Assembly: GCA_900546745.1 (NCBI GenBank)
Contig: URDT01000002.1
Span: forward strand, 3,990-67,989
Direction of reading: 5' to 3'
Length of the DNA stretch: 64,000 nt
Source of the DNA: an uncultured Mycoplasmatota bacterium
Lineage (GTDB): Bacteria; Bacillota_I; Bacilli_A; RF39; UBA660
The position numbers were made by a program, and so were the translations under genes. The notes under the pieces were generated by a model. That model saw only the letters and a program-made list of their open reading frames with translations. It had not been told where the DNA came from and made no database searches. Position 1 is the first letter of the stretch; every line of letters begins with the position of its first letter. This document shows, piece by piece, positions 18,532-26,738 of the stretch.

Positions 18532-20556
18532 AATTCTAGTAGTATTCAAAATTGTAAGAAGAGTGACACCAGTATCGGCAAATACAGCTTGCCACATAGA
18601 AGCAACACCAAGTCCACTTAGAAGCAATACAACTATTTTAACAATCATTGCAAATATTAAATTTTGTTTGACAATATGGGTAGTAAATTTAGATATTTGG
18701 ATACTTGTAACAATTTTTTCTAAATCATCTGTCATAATAACAACATCGGAAGCTTCTATAGCAGAAGCACTACCAATACTTCCCATAGAAATTCCTACAT
18801 CTGCTAAAGCTAATGATGGAGCATCATTAATACCATCTCCTACAAATGCTGTTTTTTGAGTGTTTGTTTGAATTTCTTTTTCCAATAATTGATATTTATC
18901 GTCTGGTAATAAATGATAACTAACATCTTTTATTCCTACTTTATCTCCAATAGATAAGGCTATCTCTTTAGAATCTCCTGTAAACATTTTTACCTGAATT
19001 CCTAGTTGTTTTAATTTTTGAATAACAGATGGAGCTTCTTTTTTAATTCCATCTAATAAATTTAATTTTGCAACAATATTATCGTCTATACTTAAATAAA
19101 TATCTTTATCTTTTTCTGAAGCTCCAACAAAATGGGAAGATCCTATTTTAATTATTTGATTTTGATATTGATAAATAATTCCCTTCCCAGCTAATTCTTT
19201 ATAGTCTTCTACATCATCAGTTGTAGTATCTATAGGAAAATGATTTAAAATAGATTTTGCGATTGGATGATTAGATAATTTTTCACCTTTGACATATAAT
19301 TTTATAATTTCAGTTTCCTCTAAATTAGAGTCTAATACTTCTAAATGATATTGATTAAATTCTCCTGTAGTAATGGTTCCTGTTTTATCAAATATAATTT
19401 TTTTGATTCGGCCTAAAGCATCTAAATAATCGCTTCCTTTAATTAAAATTCCTTCTTTGGAAGCTTTACCAATTCCAGAAAAATAACTAAGTGGTACTGA
19501 GATAGCAATCGCACATGGACAAGAGATTACTAAGAATGTTAAAGCACGTTGAATAGAATCATTCCAAGATAAAGAGAAAATCATTGGAAATATAATAGCT
19601 ACTAAAAGCGCTAAAATTAAAACAATTGGTGTATATATTTTAGCAGCTGATGCTACAAATGTTTCGGTTTTTGCTTTTCTATCAGTGGCAGTTTCTACCA
19701 AATCTAGAATTCTTGAAACTGTGCTATTTTGATAAAGATTTGACACTTTTAATTCTATTAATCCTTCTTGATTAATAGAGCCTGATAAAACTTCATCACC
19801 AATTTTTACTTTTCTCAGTTTACTTTCTCCTGTTAAAGCCGAAGTATTTAAATTAGCTTCTCCTTTTATGATGGTACCATCAAGGGGTACTTTTTCTCCT
19901 CTTTTTACAATTATGATATCTCCTACATGAACCATTTCTGGCTTTACTTCAACAGATTGATTTTCTTTTTTTAAATTCGCATATTCTGGTTTGATATCCA
20001 TTAATGAGCTTATTGATTTTCTAGAATGATCAATTGCCATTTCTTCTAATACTTTTCCTATTTCATAGAGAATTATGACCATTAGTCCTTCTGAAATATT
20101 ATCTGTAAAATAAGCTCCGATACAAGAAATCGTAATTAATAAACTCTCATTAATAGATTTTGATTTAATAAGTAGTTTAATTGCATTTATAAAAGTCTTA
20201 GATAGTAAAATAATATAACTTAAAATAATTAATACTTTTGAAAGGTTTCCTTTTAACAAAAAACCTAATGCTGCGAAAACAATTCCTATTATTAAACGAA
20301 TAACATGGGTCCAAGAAATCTTTTTACTTTCTTGTTTTTCTTCTAAATCTAATAAATAGACATCCGGCTCAATTTGTTGAACAATTTTTTCTATATAATC
20401 TTTGACATGTTCTGTCATATTGGTTTCTACAGTAACTGTCAATTTTGAAAAAATTACATTTGCGTTAATAATATTAGAATCTTGTTTTAATTTACTTTCT
20501 ATTTTATTAGCGCAACTAGCACAATCTAACTCTGTAAATTTATATTTATAATTCAT
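18514..20556 (-). CDS. Zn/Cd/Pb-exporting P1B-type ATPase (CadA/ZntA-like)
   Basis: 680 residues. One N-terminal HMA domain with the metal motif DCASCANK; TM6 motif SCPCAIAIS; phosphorylation site DKTGTIT; SNHPIA (HP motif of the nucleotide domain); MFTGDS; GDGINDAPSLALADVGISMG. The final helix FADTGVTLLTILNTTRIL carries the Asp typical of the Zn2+/Cd2+/Pb2+ P1B-2 subgroup. It pumps metal out across the plasma membrane. ATG 20556 overlaps the arsR stop by 11 bases, so translation is coupled. A longer frame upstream lies inside arsR and is rejected. Regulation is by the adjacent ArsR protein. Confidence 0.92.
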   Translation of the reverse strand: MNYKYKFTELDCASCANKIESKLKQDSNIINANVIFSKLTVTVETNMTEHVKDYIEKIVQQIEPDVYLLDLEEKQESKKISWTHVIRLIIGIVFAALGFLLKGNLSKVLIILSYIILLSKTFINAIKLLIKSKSINESLLITISCIGAYFTDNISEGLMVIILYEIGKVLEEMAIDHSRKSISSLMDIKPEYANLKKENQSVEVKPEMVHVGDIIIVKRGEKVPLDGTIIKGEANLNTSALTGESKLRKVKIGDEVLSGSINQEGLIELKVSNLYQNSTVSRILDLVETATDRKAKTETFVASAAKIYTPIVLILALLVAIIFPMIFSLSWNDSIQRALTFLVISCPCAIAISVPLSYFSGIGKASKEGILIKGSDYLDALGRIKKIIFDKTGTITTGEFNQYHLEVLDSNLEETEIIKLYVKGEKLSNHPIAKSILNHFPIDTTTDDVEDYKELAGKGIIYQYQNQIIKIGSSHFVGASEKDKDIYLSIDDNIVAKLNLLDGIKKEAPSVIQKLKQLGIQVKMFTGDSKEIALSIGDKVGIKDVSYHLLPDDKYQLLEKEIQTNTQKTAFVGDGINDAPSLALADVGISMGSIGSASAIEASDVVIMTDDLEKIVTSIQISKFTTHIVKQNLIFAMIVKIVVLLLSGLGVASMWQAVFADTGVTLLTILNTTRILKLHF

Positions 20557-20839
20557 TGATATGTTCACACCCCATTCTAAATATTTTTTCCACATGATCA
20601 TCTGCTAAAGAGTAGTAAATCATATTCCCCACTTTTCTATAATTTACTAATTTTGAACTTTTTAAAATTCTCAGTTGATGAGAAACAGCAGATTGACTAA
20701 CATTTATTTTATTAGCAATATCATTTACACATAATTCTTCATCTAATAAAATATTAATAATTTTTATTCTAGTAGAATCTCCAAAAATCTTAAATAATTC
20801 TGATAAATCAATAATTTGATCTTCATTTAATTGTTTCAT
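20546..20839 (-). CDS. ArsR/SmtB-family metal-sensing repressor
   Basis: 97 residues with a winged helix-turn-helix (FGDSTRIKIINILLDEELCVNDIANKI, VSQSAVSHQLRILKSSKLV). The C-terminal helix has D-x-H-x10-H-x2-E (DDHVEKIFRMGCEHINE), the alpha-5 zinc site of CzrA/SmtB-type sensors. A Cys in ELCVNDIA is a possible alpha-3 ligand as in CadC. Metal binding should release it from DNA. AGGAGGATTT fixes ATG 20839; the frame continues ten codons upstream through the operator, which is not plausible as coding. It represses its own operon with the ATPase. Confidence 0.92.
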   Translation of the reverse strand: MKQLNEDQIIDLSELFKIFGDSTRIKIINILLDEELCVNDIANKINVSQSAVSHQLRILKSSKLVNYRKVGNMIYYSLADDHVEKIFRMGCEHINEL

Positions 20840-20850
20840 AAATCCTCCTG

Positions 20851-20872
20851 TATATGAATAATTGTTCATATA
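20851..20872. promoter_or_regulatory. ArsR operator
   Basis: 22-bp palindrome with 8-base arms TATATGAA/TTCATATA around a 6-base centre. It resembles the ATATGAA-N6-TTCATAT operator of CzrA/SmtB-type regulators and lies between the -10 box and the ribosome binding site, so binding would block initiation. Confidence 0.85.
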
Positions 20873-20877
20873 TTAAT

Positions 20878-20907
20878 ATTATATGTTAAAAAAATAATTT
20901 ATGTCAA
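20878..20907 (-). promoter_or_regulatory. Promoter of arsR-ATPase operon
   Basis: Minus strand TTGACA (20907-20902), 18-base spacer, TATAAT (20883-20878). Confidence 0.8.
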
Positions 20908-20916
20908 TAACATAAA

Positions 20917-21600
20917 CTATTTTTTCAAAAGTTTTTTGATTGTAAAAAAATCATTTGAACTTTCTTCTATGCATCCCTTTTCTTTATTGATTACAATTGG
21001 TGTTACAGTTTGAATATTCCATCCATTTTCAATGTATTCTGCTAATTCTATTTCATAATTAAAGCAACTTGTAATAATTGTATTTTTCGAATTAGAATCA
21101 ATTTTATGTAATCCACAGCATCTTACTAAGATATCGGAAATATCATCTTTTGTTATTTCACGTATTTTTTCTAACTCTTCTTGTGGATTTTTCGTGCTTT
21201 CCACTAATTCTTCAAAAAATTGAAGAAAATAAGCATGTGCCATGGTTATTCCAATAGCCATATCAATAATATGTTTTTCCCTGGTTATTGGAATTCCATC
21301 AATAGTATCCAAATAAGCTGGTTGACTAATATAGTTAAAATATACTTTAAATTGACCAGCCGTTATATATCTTCTCCCCTCTATATCATGAGCAATTTTA
21401 AAATATCCTATTGATGATTTTTTATTAATATCTATTTTATTTTTAGAAATATTTTTTTTCAATTGATTATAATCAAATGTAAAATCGCATCCTTTATGTC
21501 CATCTTTTCCTGGATTATACAAATACCCATTTGGTGTTATAAACCAGGAATCAGGTAAATAAATATTATCTACTTTGTTAGGGACATAATAGATAGTCAT
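20917..21600 (-). CDS. Unknown protein, second gene of a two-gene unit
   Basis: 227 residues, not recognised. The N-terminal half has beta/turn-rich phrases (PDSWFITPNGYLYNPGKDGHKGC). The centre has a hydrophobic helix (MAIGITMAHAYFLQFFEEL), probably packed rather than membrane-spanning. Cys residues occur as RCCGLH and SCFNYE. There is no signal peptide. Its ATG overlaps the stop of the gene upstream by four bases, so the two are translated together. There is no metabolic or mobile-element context beyond the ArsR operon next door, which has its own promoter. Confidence 0.75.
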   Translation of the reverse strand: MTIYYVPNKVDNIYLPDSWFITPNGYLYNPGKDGHKGCDFTFDYNQLKKNISKNKIDINKKSSIGYFKIAHDIEGRRYITAGQFKVYFNYISQPAYLDTIDGIPITREKHIIDMAIGITMAHAYFLQFFEELVESTKNPQEELEKIREITKDDISDILVRCCGLHKIDSNSKNTIITSCFNYEIELAEYIENGWNIQTVTPIVINKEKGCIEESSNDFFTIKKLLKK

Positions 21601-22055
21601 AAGATAGTCATAATTTTGTCTAAATCTTTCTGAGCTTCTTTTAAAGTTATATTTAATTTTTCATAATATTCTTTATTTCTAGGAATTAATTCAATTAATA
21701 AAAATGATATTCTCTTAATTAAATTAAAATATCTTTCAATATTTTTTGATCGAACGCCTATTTTCTGGTATTCCTCTAGTACCCATAATTCTTCTTTTAT
21801 ACTATCAAATTCATCCCATAAAGAACAAGCTTTTTCATAATCAATAAAACTATTTTCTTTGAACCATTTATAAATATCAAAATTTTTATAAATCATAATT
21901 AAAACTTCTGAGTTTTTAAAAATATTTTGATATTTTTCAATAAATGACATAGGAAGTTGATAATCATCAAGCTCTTTTTTTCCCCTATCATCTTGATTAA
22001 TAAGTGGTAAATAGAAGTTTCCTTTATTCTCTAGTTCTTTTAAATATCTGATCAT
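21597..22055 (-). CDS. Unknown helical protein, first gene of a two-gene unit
   Basis: 152 residues, mainly alpha-helical and charged (KELENKGNFYLPLINQDDRGKK at the start; LWDEFDSIKEELWVLEEYQKIG in the middle; KEAQKDLDKIM at the end). No family recognised, no signal peptide or membrane helix. GGGGGGAAGAAT precedes ATG 22055. It overlaps the following gene by four bases. A tight pair of unknown cytoplasmic proteins could be an accessory module, but nothing visible proves a toxin-antitoxin or other role. Confidence 0.72.
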   Translation of the reverse strand: MIRYLKELENKGNFYLPLINQDDRGKKELDDYQLPMSFIEKYQNIFKNSEVLIMIYKNFDIYKWFKENSFIDYEKACSLWDEFDSIKEELWVLEEYQKIGVRSKNIERYFNLIKRISFLLIELIPRNKEYYEKLNITLKEAQKDLDKIMTIL

Positions 22056-22148
22056 ATTCTTCCCCCCAAAAAAAAATCTAAAATATAATAAATTATTTAC
22101 TATTATTTTTATTTAAAATAGTAATATTATCGGTCATACACATATCGT

Positions 22149-23422
22149 CTAATTTTTATTAAACTTTTTCTTGCTTAAGGACAAAATTTTTTGTAATTCA
22201 TTTATATCTTCTGCCATAACATTAAAACCAGATTCTATTATATTGCTATTTAATAAATCAATATTAAGTATTTTTAATAAGTCTAATGAATATTGACTAC
22301 TTCCAGATGATAAAAACCTAATATAATCTTCTTTTGATAATGATTTTTTATTAACTAAAGAATCGGTAACTATACTTGCCATTAATAATCCTGTAGCATA
22401 TTTATATGGATAATAACTCCATCTATATAGATGTCCAAGTCTAGTCCATTCAACATGAGCTATTTGATCACAGGAAATATTATTACCATAATATTTCTTT
22501 AAAATGTTATAGTATCTCTCACATAAAATTTCCGATGTTAGTTCATAATTGGTTCTAACATTATATAAATCATTTTCAAATTCAGTATACATTGTTTGTT
22601 TAAATAGTTTTGAATAAGGCCTAAATTATTATTTACTGATTCAATTAATTTACTTATAATTTCAGGATTAATATTTTCTTCAAACAATATTTTTTCTAAA
22701 ACAGAATTATATTTTTCTAAAATTGAATTTTCTATTCTACAACCATAAATTCTATTTAATAAATTTGCAAAATTATCTTTTTCTTTTTGGAAAGCATTAT
22801 TAACAACATAATATGTTTGTTTTCTCGTATCTCGGTCTCTAGATGAAATATATTTTACAAAATTTGATGATGTTATTTTGATTTTTTCACCATTCACATT
22901 TATAATTCCATATTCAATATCCCTAAGTAAATTATTATATATACTTAATTGTTCATTTATACTATTACAATTTTCTTTTATTTTTTGACTTATTTCATCT
23001 GGTTGTATATGTTCTTCAAGTCTAAATAAATTATGTAGTGATAATTTATAAATCTCTAATTTTGGATTTTCAATAATAAAATTAGAAACTTTTTTAAATC
23101 CTAAATCTAATATTTTTCTATCAACAAATTTTAATGTAGTACTTATATCATTATTAAACGCTTCTGCCACTCTTTTTAATTCAATACATTCGGTATCATT
23201 AACATTTTTATAATACATTAGAGAACCATAAATTAAAATATTATCACTTATTTCTTTTATTTTCTATTTTTTATCTAGCGAATTTAATAGTAAAGTAGAA
23301 TCTAATTCAGCTTCTTCGTACTTTTTGATGTCTTCTATCAATTGCTTTACATTATTTATCTCATCATAAAACGCCTGATTATTAACAAATATTTCTTGTA
23401 AATTCCATTCTAATTTAGTCAT
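22149..23422 (-). pseudogene. pepF: Decayed oligoendopeptidase F (M3 family)
   Basis: Three pieces of one M3 metallopeptidase. The true start is ATG 23422 (MTKLEWNLQEIFVNNQAF, after GGAGGGG). The frame meets an in-frame TAG near 23270 (SLDKK-stop-KIKEIS) and continues through 23218-22538 (SSRDRDTRKQTYYVVNNAF, typical PepF). The frame then changes near 22600, and the C-terminal part (TMYTEFENDLYN, WSYYPYKYATGLLMAS, ending 22149) follows. The junction joins IQNYL to the KQTMYTEFE region. About 200 residues normally found between them are absent, including the HExxH zinc site, so the enzyme cannot be active. PepF is about 600 residues; only about 420 remain. Confidence 0.88.
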
Positions 23423-23564
23423 TATTACCCCTCCAAGAATAATCTAATACTATTATATCATAATCTTTTGTACTTTTTGCTTATATAAAATTTAAAAGAA
23501 TAAGTCTTTTTACACATATTAATTGGTATGTCAATTTTCAAGTGTGTTATTAAACTCCCAAAAT

Positions 23565-23598
23565 AAAACTACTTTCAATTTAATTTGAAAGTAGTTTT
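23565..23598 (-). terminator. Terminator downstream of tRNA-Thr
   Basis: Perfect 14-bp arms AAAACTACTTTCAA/TTGAAAGTAGTTTT, 37 bases past the tRNA 3' end. Confidence 0.8.
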
Positions 23599-23634
23599 TA
23601 TATTACCTCGAAAAATTCGAGTTTAGTATCAATC

Positions 23635-23708
23635 TGGTGCCGGTAGTAAGAATCGAACTTACATCTAATCATTACGAGTGATTTGTTCTACCATTATACT
23701 ATACCGGC
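23635..23708 (-). tRNA. tRNA-Thr (anticodon CGU)
   Basis: Minus-strand cloverleaf of 74 bases with CCA encoded. Acceptor GCCGGTA/TACCGGC, D-arm TATAATGGTAGA, anticodon stem AATCA/TGATT with loop CTCGTAA (anticodon CGT, codon ACG), and T-loop GTTCGATTC. CGU is a minor, wobble-redundant Thr tRNA. Confidence 0.95.
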
Positions 23709-23749
23709 ATAATTAAAGTATACCATCATATAATGTGATAGTCAAAGAA

Positions 23750-23777
23750 AAAAATAAAAGAGGTTAAAACCTCTCTT
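23750..23777 (-). terminator. Terminator after the YjcZ-like genes
   Basis: Minus strand AGAGAGGTTTTAACCTCTTTTATTTTTTT directly after the stop at 23779: AGAGGTT/AACCTCT arms then a T-rich tract. Confidence 0.75.
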
Positions 23778-23778
23778 A

Positions 23779-23928
23779 TTAACGAACAAACGCTCCTAGT
23801 ATGATAGCAAGTAATATATATAATACAATGATACAAACATATCCATTGTATCCATATCCTCCGCAACTACTTTGATTATTACATTGCGTTGTTTGTTTAC
23901 ATTCACTGTTAGAATTTGGACAAGACAT
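23779..23928 (-). CDS. YjcZ-like small sporulation membrane protein, Cys-rich
   Basis: 49 residues from ATG 23928, preceded by AAAGGAGGTGTAAAA. The N-terminal half is polar with five Cys (MSCPNSNSECKQTTQCNNQ), then GGYGYNGY and a C-terminal hydrophobic helix VCIIVLYILLAIILGAF. The Gly/Tyr box followed by a helix ending I-x-G-A matches the YjcZ family of sporulation-associated microproteins. A longer frame upstream (61 codons) has no better start. Follows a second, smaller homologue 19 bases upstream. Likely expressed in sporulation. Confidence 0.75.
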   Translation of the reverse strand: MSCPNSNSECKQTTQCNNQSSCGGYGYNGYVCIIVLYILLAIILGAFVR

Positions 23929-23947
23929 TTTTACACCTCCTTTTGAC

Positions 23948-24031
23948 CTAAATGTAGGCCCCAAGTATAATAATTAAAAGAATAAATAATACTAGTACGA
24001 TTGCAGCACCTGATACTCCAGTATTACACAT
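23948..24031 (-). CDS. YjcZ-family microprotein, 27 residues
   Basis: ATG 24031 after AGGAGGAATGCTTT encodes MCNTGVSGAAIVLVLFILLI followed by IILGAYI and TAG at 23948. This is the classic YjcZ/sporulation microprotein form: a short Cys/Gly leader and one helix ending L-G-A. Too short for routine gene calling. An ATG inside the ribosome binding site gives only five codons and is not used. It precedes the 49-residue homologue and shares its terminator. Confidence 0.75.
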   Translation of the reverse strand: MCNTGVSGAAIVLVLFILLIIILGAYI

Positions 24032-24175
24032 AAAGCATTCCTCCTTTTTATCTTTTCACATTATTGTATGGTGTTTTTCTAAAAATGTGTATATTTAAAG
24101 GTGAAAATATTGCAATTTTCTTGTTTTTTTTATACAAAAATGATAATATTGTTTATGTACAAGGAGGATTTAAGT

Positions 24176-25432
24176 ATGGCAAATAAAAAAAGCACTTCAA
24201 GTGATAGTACAAAAACAACAAAAAAAACTACTAGTAGCACTAAAAAGACTACAGTAAAGAAAACAGGTACTACAAAAACAACAAAACCTGTTACTAAAAA
24301 CGTAAAAGCTGAAGAAAAAACGAAAACAACTGTCAAAAAGGTTGAACAACCAAAAGCTGAAATGAAAAAAGTAGAAGCAACTGTTAAAAAAGAAACAAAA
24401 AAAATAGAAACACCTAAAAAAGAAGTAAAAAATACTCAAAAAACATTTAATGTAAAAGATAACTTGAATGTAATTGGTGGAGCTATTATCATTCTTCTTT
24501 TAGCTATTAATATCATTCTAATTATAAATGGTCACAAAGTAAAACTATCTGATGGTAAAGAAATTATTGCTAGTATAGATGGTAAAGATTTTGTTGCTGA
24601 TGATTTATTTGATGAATTAAAAGAACAATATGGTTCTAATAATTTATTAAATATGGTAGATAAATATATTATTAGTAAAGAAGTGAAAGATGATTCTGAT
24701 GCTAAAACGAAAGCTAAAGAAAATTTAGAAAGTATTCGTTCACAATATGAATCTTCTGGTTATGAATGGGAAACTGTTTTAACTCAATATGGATATTCCA
24801 ATGAAGATGAATTATTAAACGAACTTACTACATCTATTCAAAAAGAAAATGTTGCTAAACAATACTTAAAAGATAATTTAACAGATGCTGAAATCAATGA
24901 ATATTATGAAAATCAAGTTTATGGTACTTATACTGTAAAACATATTTTAATTAAACCAGCTACAACTGATAGTATGACAGATGAAGAAAAATCTGCTGCT
25001 GAAGATGCTGCAAAAGCAAAAGCTCAAGAAGTTATTGATAAATTAAATAATGGTGAAGATTTTACTTCTCTTGTAAAAGAATATTCTGAAGATACTGGTT
25101 CTGTTGATAATGAAGGATTAGTAGAAAACTTCACAAAAGGTGATGTTGATGATGCTTTCTTCACTGAAACAAACAATCTAAAAAATGGTGAATATTCTAA
25201 AGAACCTGTCAAGAGTTCTTATGGATACCATGTTATTCTAAGAGTTAGCTCTACAGATAAAAAAGCTTTAAAAGATATTAAAGATGAAGTTATGGAAAAA
25301 ATTGTTGAAAACAAATTAAGTGATGATTCAACACTTTATACAAAAACTTGGGTTGATATCAGAAAAAAATATAACTTTACAATTAATGATACTACACTTA
25401 AAAATGCTTATGAAAAAACAATTAACAGTTAA
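24176..25432 (+). CDS. Membrane-anchored parvulin-type peptidyl-prolyl isomerase (PrsA-like foldase)
   Basis: 418 residues. Unusual N-terminus: about 95 residues of Lys/Thr-rich low complexity (KKTTSSTKKTTVKKTGTTKT), then one transmembrane helix (about 100-118, GGAIIILLLAINIILII), then an extracellular chain with a SurA/PrsA-like N-terminal domain (SIDGKDFVADDLFDELKEQYG) and a PpiC rotamase domain (about 250-355: VKHILIKPA, FTSLVKEYSEDTGS, SSYGYHVILRV). PrsA enzymes fold exported proteins outside the membrane; they are normally lipoproteins, but here no lipobox exists and a signal-anchor replaces it. AAGGAGG sets ATG 24176; an upstream in-frame ATG lacks a site. Confidence 0.9.
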   Translation: MANKKSTSSDSTKTTKKTTSSTKKTTVKKTGTTKTTKPVTKNVKAEEKTKTTVKKVEQPKAEMKKVEATVKKETKKIETPKKEVKNTQKTFNVKDNLNVIGGAIIILLLAINIILIINGHKVKLSDGKEIIASIDGKDFVADDLFDELKEQYGSNNLLNMVDKYIISKEVKDDSDAKTKAKENLESIRSQYESSGYEWETVLTQYGYSNEDELLNELTTSIQKENVAKQYLKDNLTDAEINEYYENQVYGTYTVKHILIKPATTDSMTDEEKSAAEDAAKAKAQEVIDKLNNGEDFTSLVKEYSEDTGSVDNEGLVENFTKGDVDDAFFTETNNLKNGEYSKEPVKSSYGYHVILRVSSTDKKALKDIKDEVMEKIVENKLSDDSTLYTKTWVDIRKKYNFTINDTTLKNAYEKTINS

Positions 25433-25434
25433 TT

Positions 25435-25463
25435 AAAAGGTGATTTTGAAATCACCTTTTTTT
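25435..25463. terminator. Bidirectional terminator between foldase and recX
   Basis: AAAAGGTGATTT/AAATCACCTTTT followed by Ts on the plus strand and by A/T on the other; it serves both convergent genes. Confidence 0.85.
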
Positions 25464-26220
25464 ATATTATTTGATTGATATCATCTGAAGAAAAACCTTT
25501 TTGGTATAATCTATTTTTTATTTGATACTTCAATTCTTCTCCTTCGTATTTTTTACATAATTTACGAAATAAACGATCATATTCTTTTTTTATAATTAAA
25601 TTATTATCACCTTTCGTGTGATCTAGTTTTTGTATAATTGAATCATAATCATATCCCAAATTAATCAAGTAATTCAATAATTTTTGTTTCATAGCAAAAA
25701 TAGATTTTGTTTTATTACATGCCATTTTCTTTTGAATTAATTTTTCTAATTTTTCTTCAAATATTTTATCATCATATTCTTGTAATATCTCTTCTATTTC
25801 ACTCTCTTCCATTTTATACTTTAATAATTCATTTTTTATTTTATTGGGTCCATCATTTGATAAATGCACTTTATCACTAATAAAAGATTTTATAAATAAA
25901 CTATCATTTAATAAATTATTCTTTTCTAATTTTTCTAAAATTTTATTTTGATCTTCTATAGAGATATCCTGCTTTGTCATATATTCTTCAATTTCATATC
26001 TACTTCTCATTTTATAAAGCACATATTTTAATACTTTATAATAATTATAATAATAACTATTTTCTTTATCAATTTGACTAAATAATTCGGAATCTATCTC
26101 TTTATGAAAAAGTAAATTATGATTCAATATAACTTCATCATATAATTGAATAGAGGTACCATCTTCTAATTCTAACTTATATTTACCGGACTTTAATTTT
26201 TTTATTTTTTGTATTTTCAT
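25462..26220 (-). CDS. recX: Regulatory protein RecX
   Basis: 252 residues, mostly alpha-helical three-helix repeats as in RecX (YKVLKYVLYKMRSRYEIEEYMTKQ, LLNDSLFIKSFISDKVHLSNDGPNKIKNELLKYKM, KYQIKNRLYQKGFSSDDINQII at the end). RecX binds RecA filaments and limits recombinase activity. The length fits the longer Bacillota form. GGTGACAAT precedes the ATG. It stands alone, convergent with the foldase gene. Confidence 0.88.
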   Translation of the reverse strand: MKIQKIKKLKSGKYKLELEDGTSIQLYDEVILNHNLLFHKEIDSELFSQIDKENSYYYNYYKVLKYVLYKMRSRYEIEEYMTKQDISIEDQNKILEKLEKNNLLNDSLFIKSFISDKVHLSNDGPNKIKNELLKYKMEESEIEEILQEYDDKIFEEKLEKLIQKKMACNKTKSIFAMKQKLLNYLINLGYDYDSIIQKLDHTKGDNNLIIKKEYDRLFRKLCKKYEGEELKYQIKNRLYQKGFSSDDINQII

Positions 26221-26256
26221 ATTGTCACCAATTTAATTATACCAAATTTTTGTTCG

Positions 26257-26592
26257 CTATTCAATACTATCTTTTTTCTTGCTAGAAAGATATGTTACTT
26301 TTTCAGCAACAACTTCCAATATTTCTTTTTTGGATTCATCTGTATTAATTTTTCTTGATTGAATACGACCTTTTACACCTAATAAATCTCCTTTTTTACA
26401 ATATTCCACTGTATTTTCAGCAATTCCTTTCCATAATACACAGGATATAAAATCAGTATCATATTCACCATTTACATTTTTGAAACTTCTTGGAACTGCC
26501 AAGGTAATATTTGTAACTTTGTTTCCATTTTCAGTTTCATTCAACTCAGGATCTTTTATTAATCTTCCTACAATTACTGTCTGATTTAACAT
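26257..26592 (-). CDS. ssb: Single-stranded DNA-binding protein, short form
   Basis: 111 residues starting MLNQTVIVGRLIKDPELNET, one OB-fold domain (TNITLAVPRSFKNVNGEYDTDFISCVLWKGIAENTVEYCKKGDLLGVKGRIQ). It lacks the long Gly/Gln tail and the acidic D-D-I-P-F tip that recruit repair proteins, so it resembles YwpH/SsbB-type short SSBs rather than the essential SsbA. GGAGGG fixes ATG 26592; an in-frame ATG six codons earlier lies upstream of that site. It lies 36 bases ahead of recX and is likely cotranscribed with it. Confidence 0.92.
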   Translation of the reverse strand: MLNQTVIVGRLIKDPELNETENGNKVTNITLAVPRSFKNVNGEYDTDFISCVLWKGIAENTVEYCKKGDLLGVKGRIQSRKINTDESKKEILEVVAEKVTYLSSKKKDSIE

Positions 26593-26626
26593 TCTAACCC
26601 TCCTTTCCAATTACAATATAACCAAT

Positions 26627-26662
26627 AAAAAAATAGAAAACAAATGAATGTTTTCTATTTTT
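26627..26662 (-). terminator. Terminator after sufB
   Basis: AAAAAAATAGAAAAC/GTTTTCTATTTTT arms with a T-tract on the minus strand. It lies about 75 bases past the sufB stop and before ssb. Confidence 0.75.
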
Positions 26663-26738
26663 AGATATATTTATTTTTTAAATTTTATTATTTTATTAAC
26701 TCAAATTTTAGAATTCAATGTAATAAAATGAACATTTA

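Noticed and set aside
24130..24439. Minus-strand Phe/Val-rich membrane-like frames
   Set aside because: They lie opposite the Lys/Thr-rich start of the foldase gene and arise from the reverse of AAA/ACA codons.
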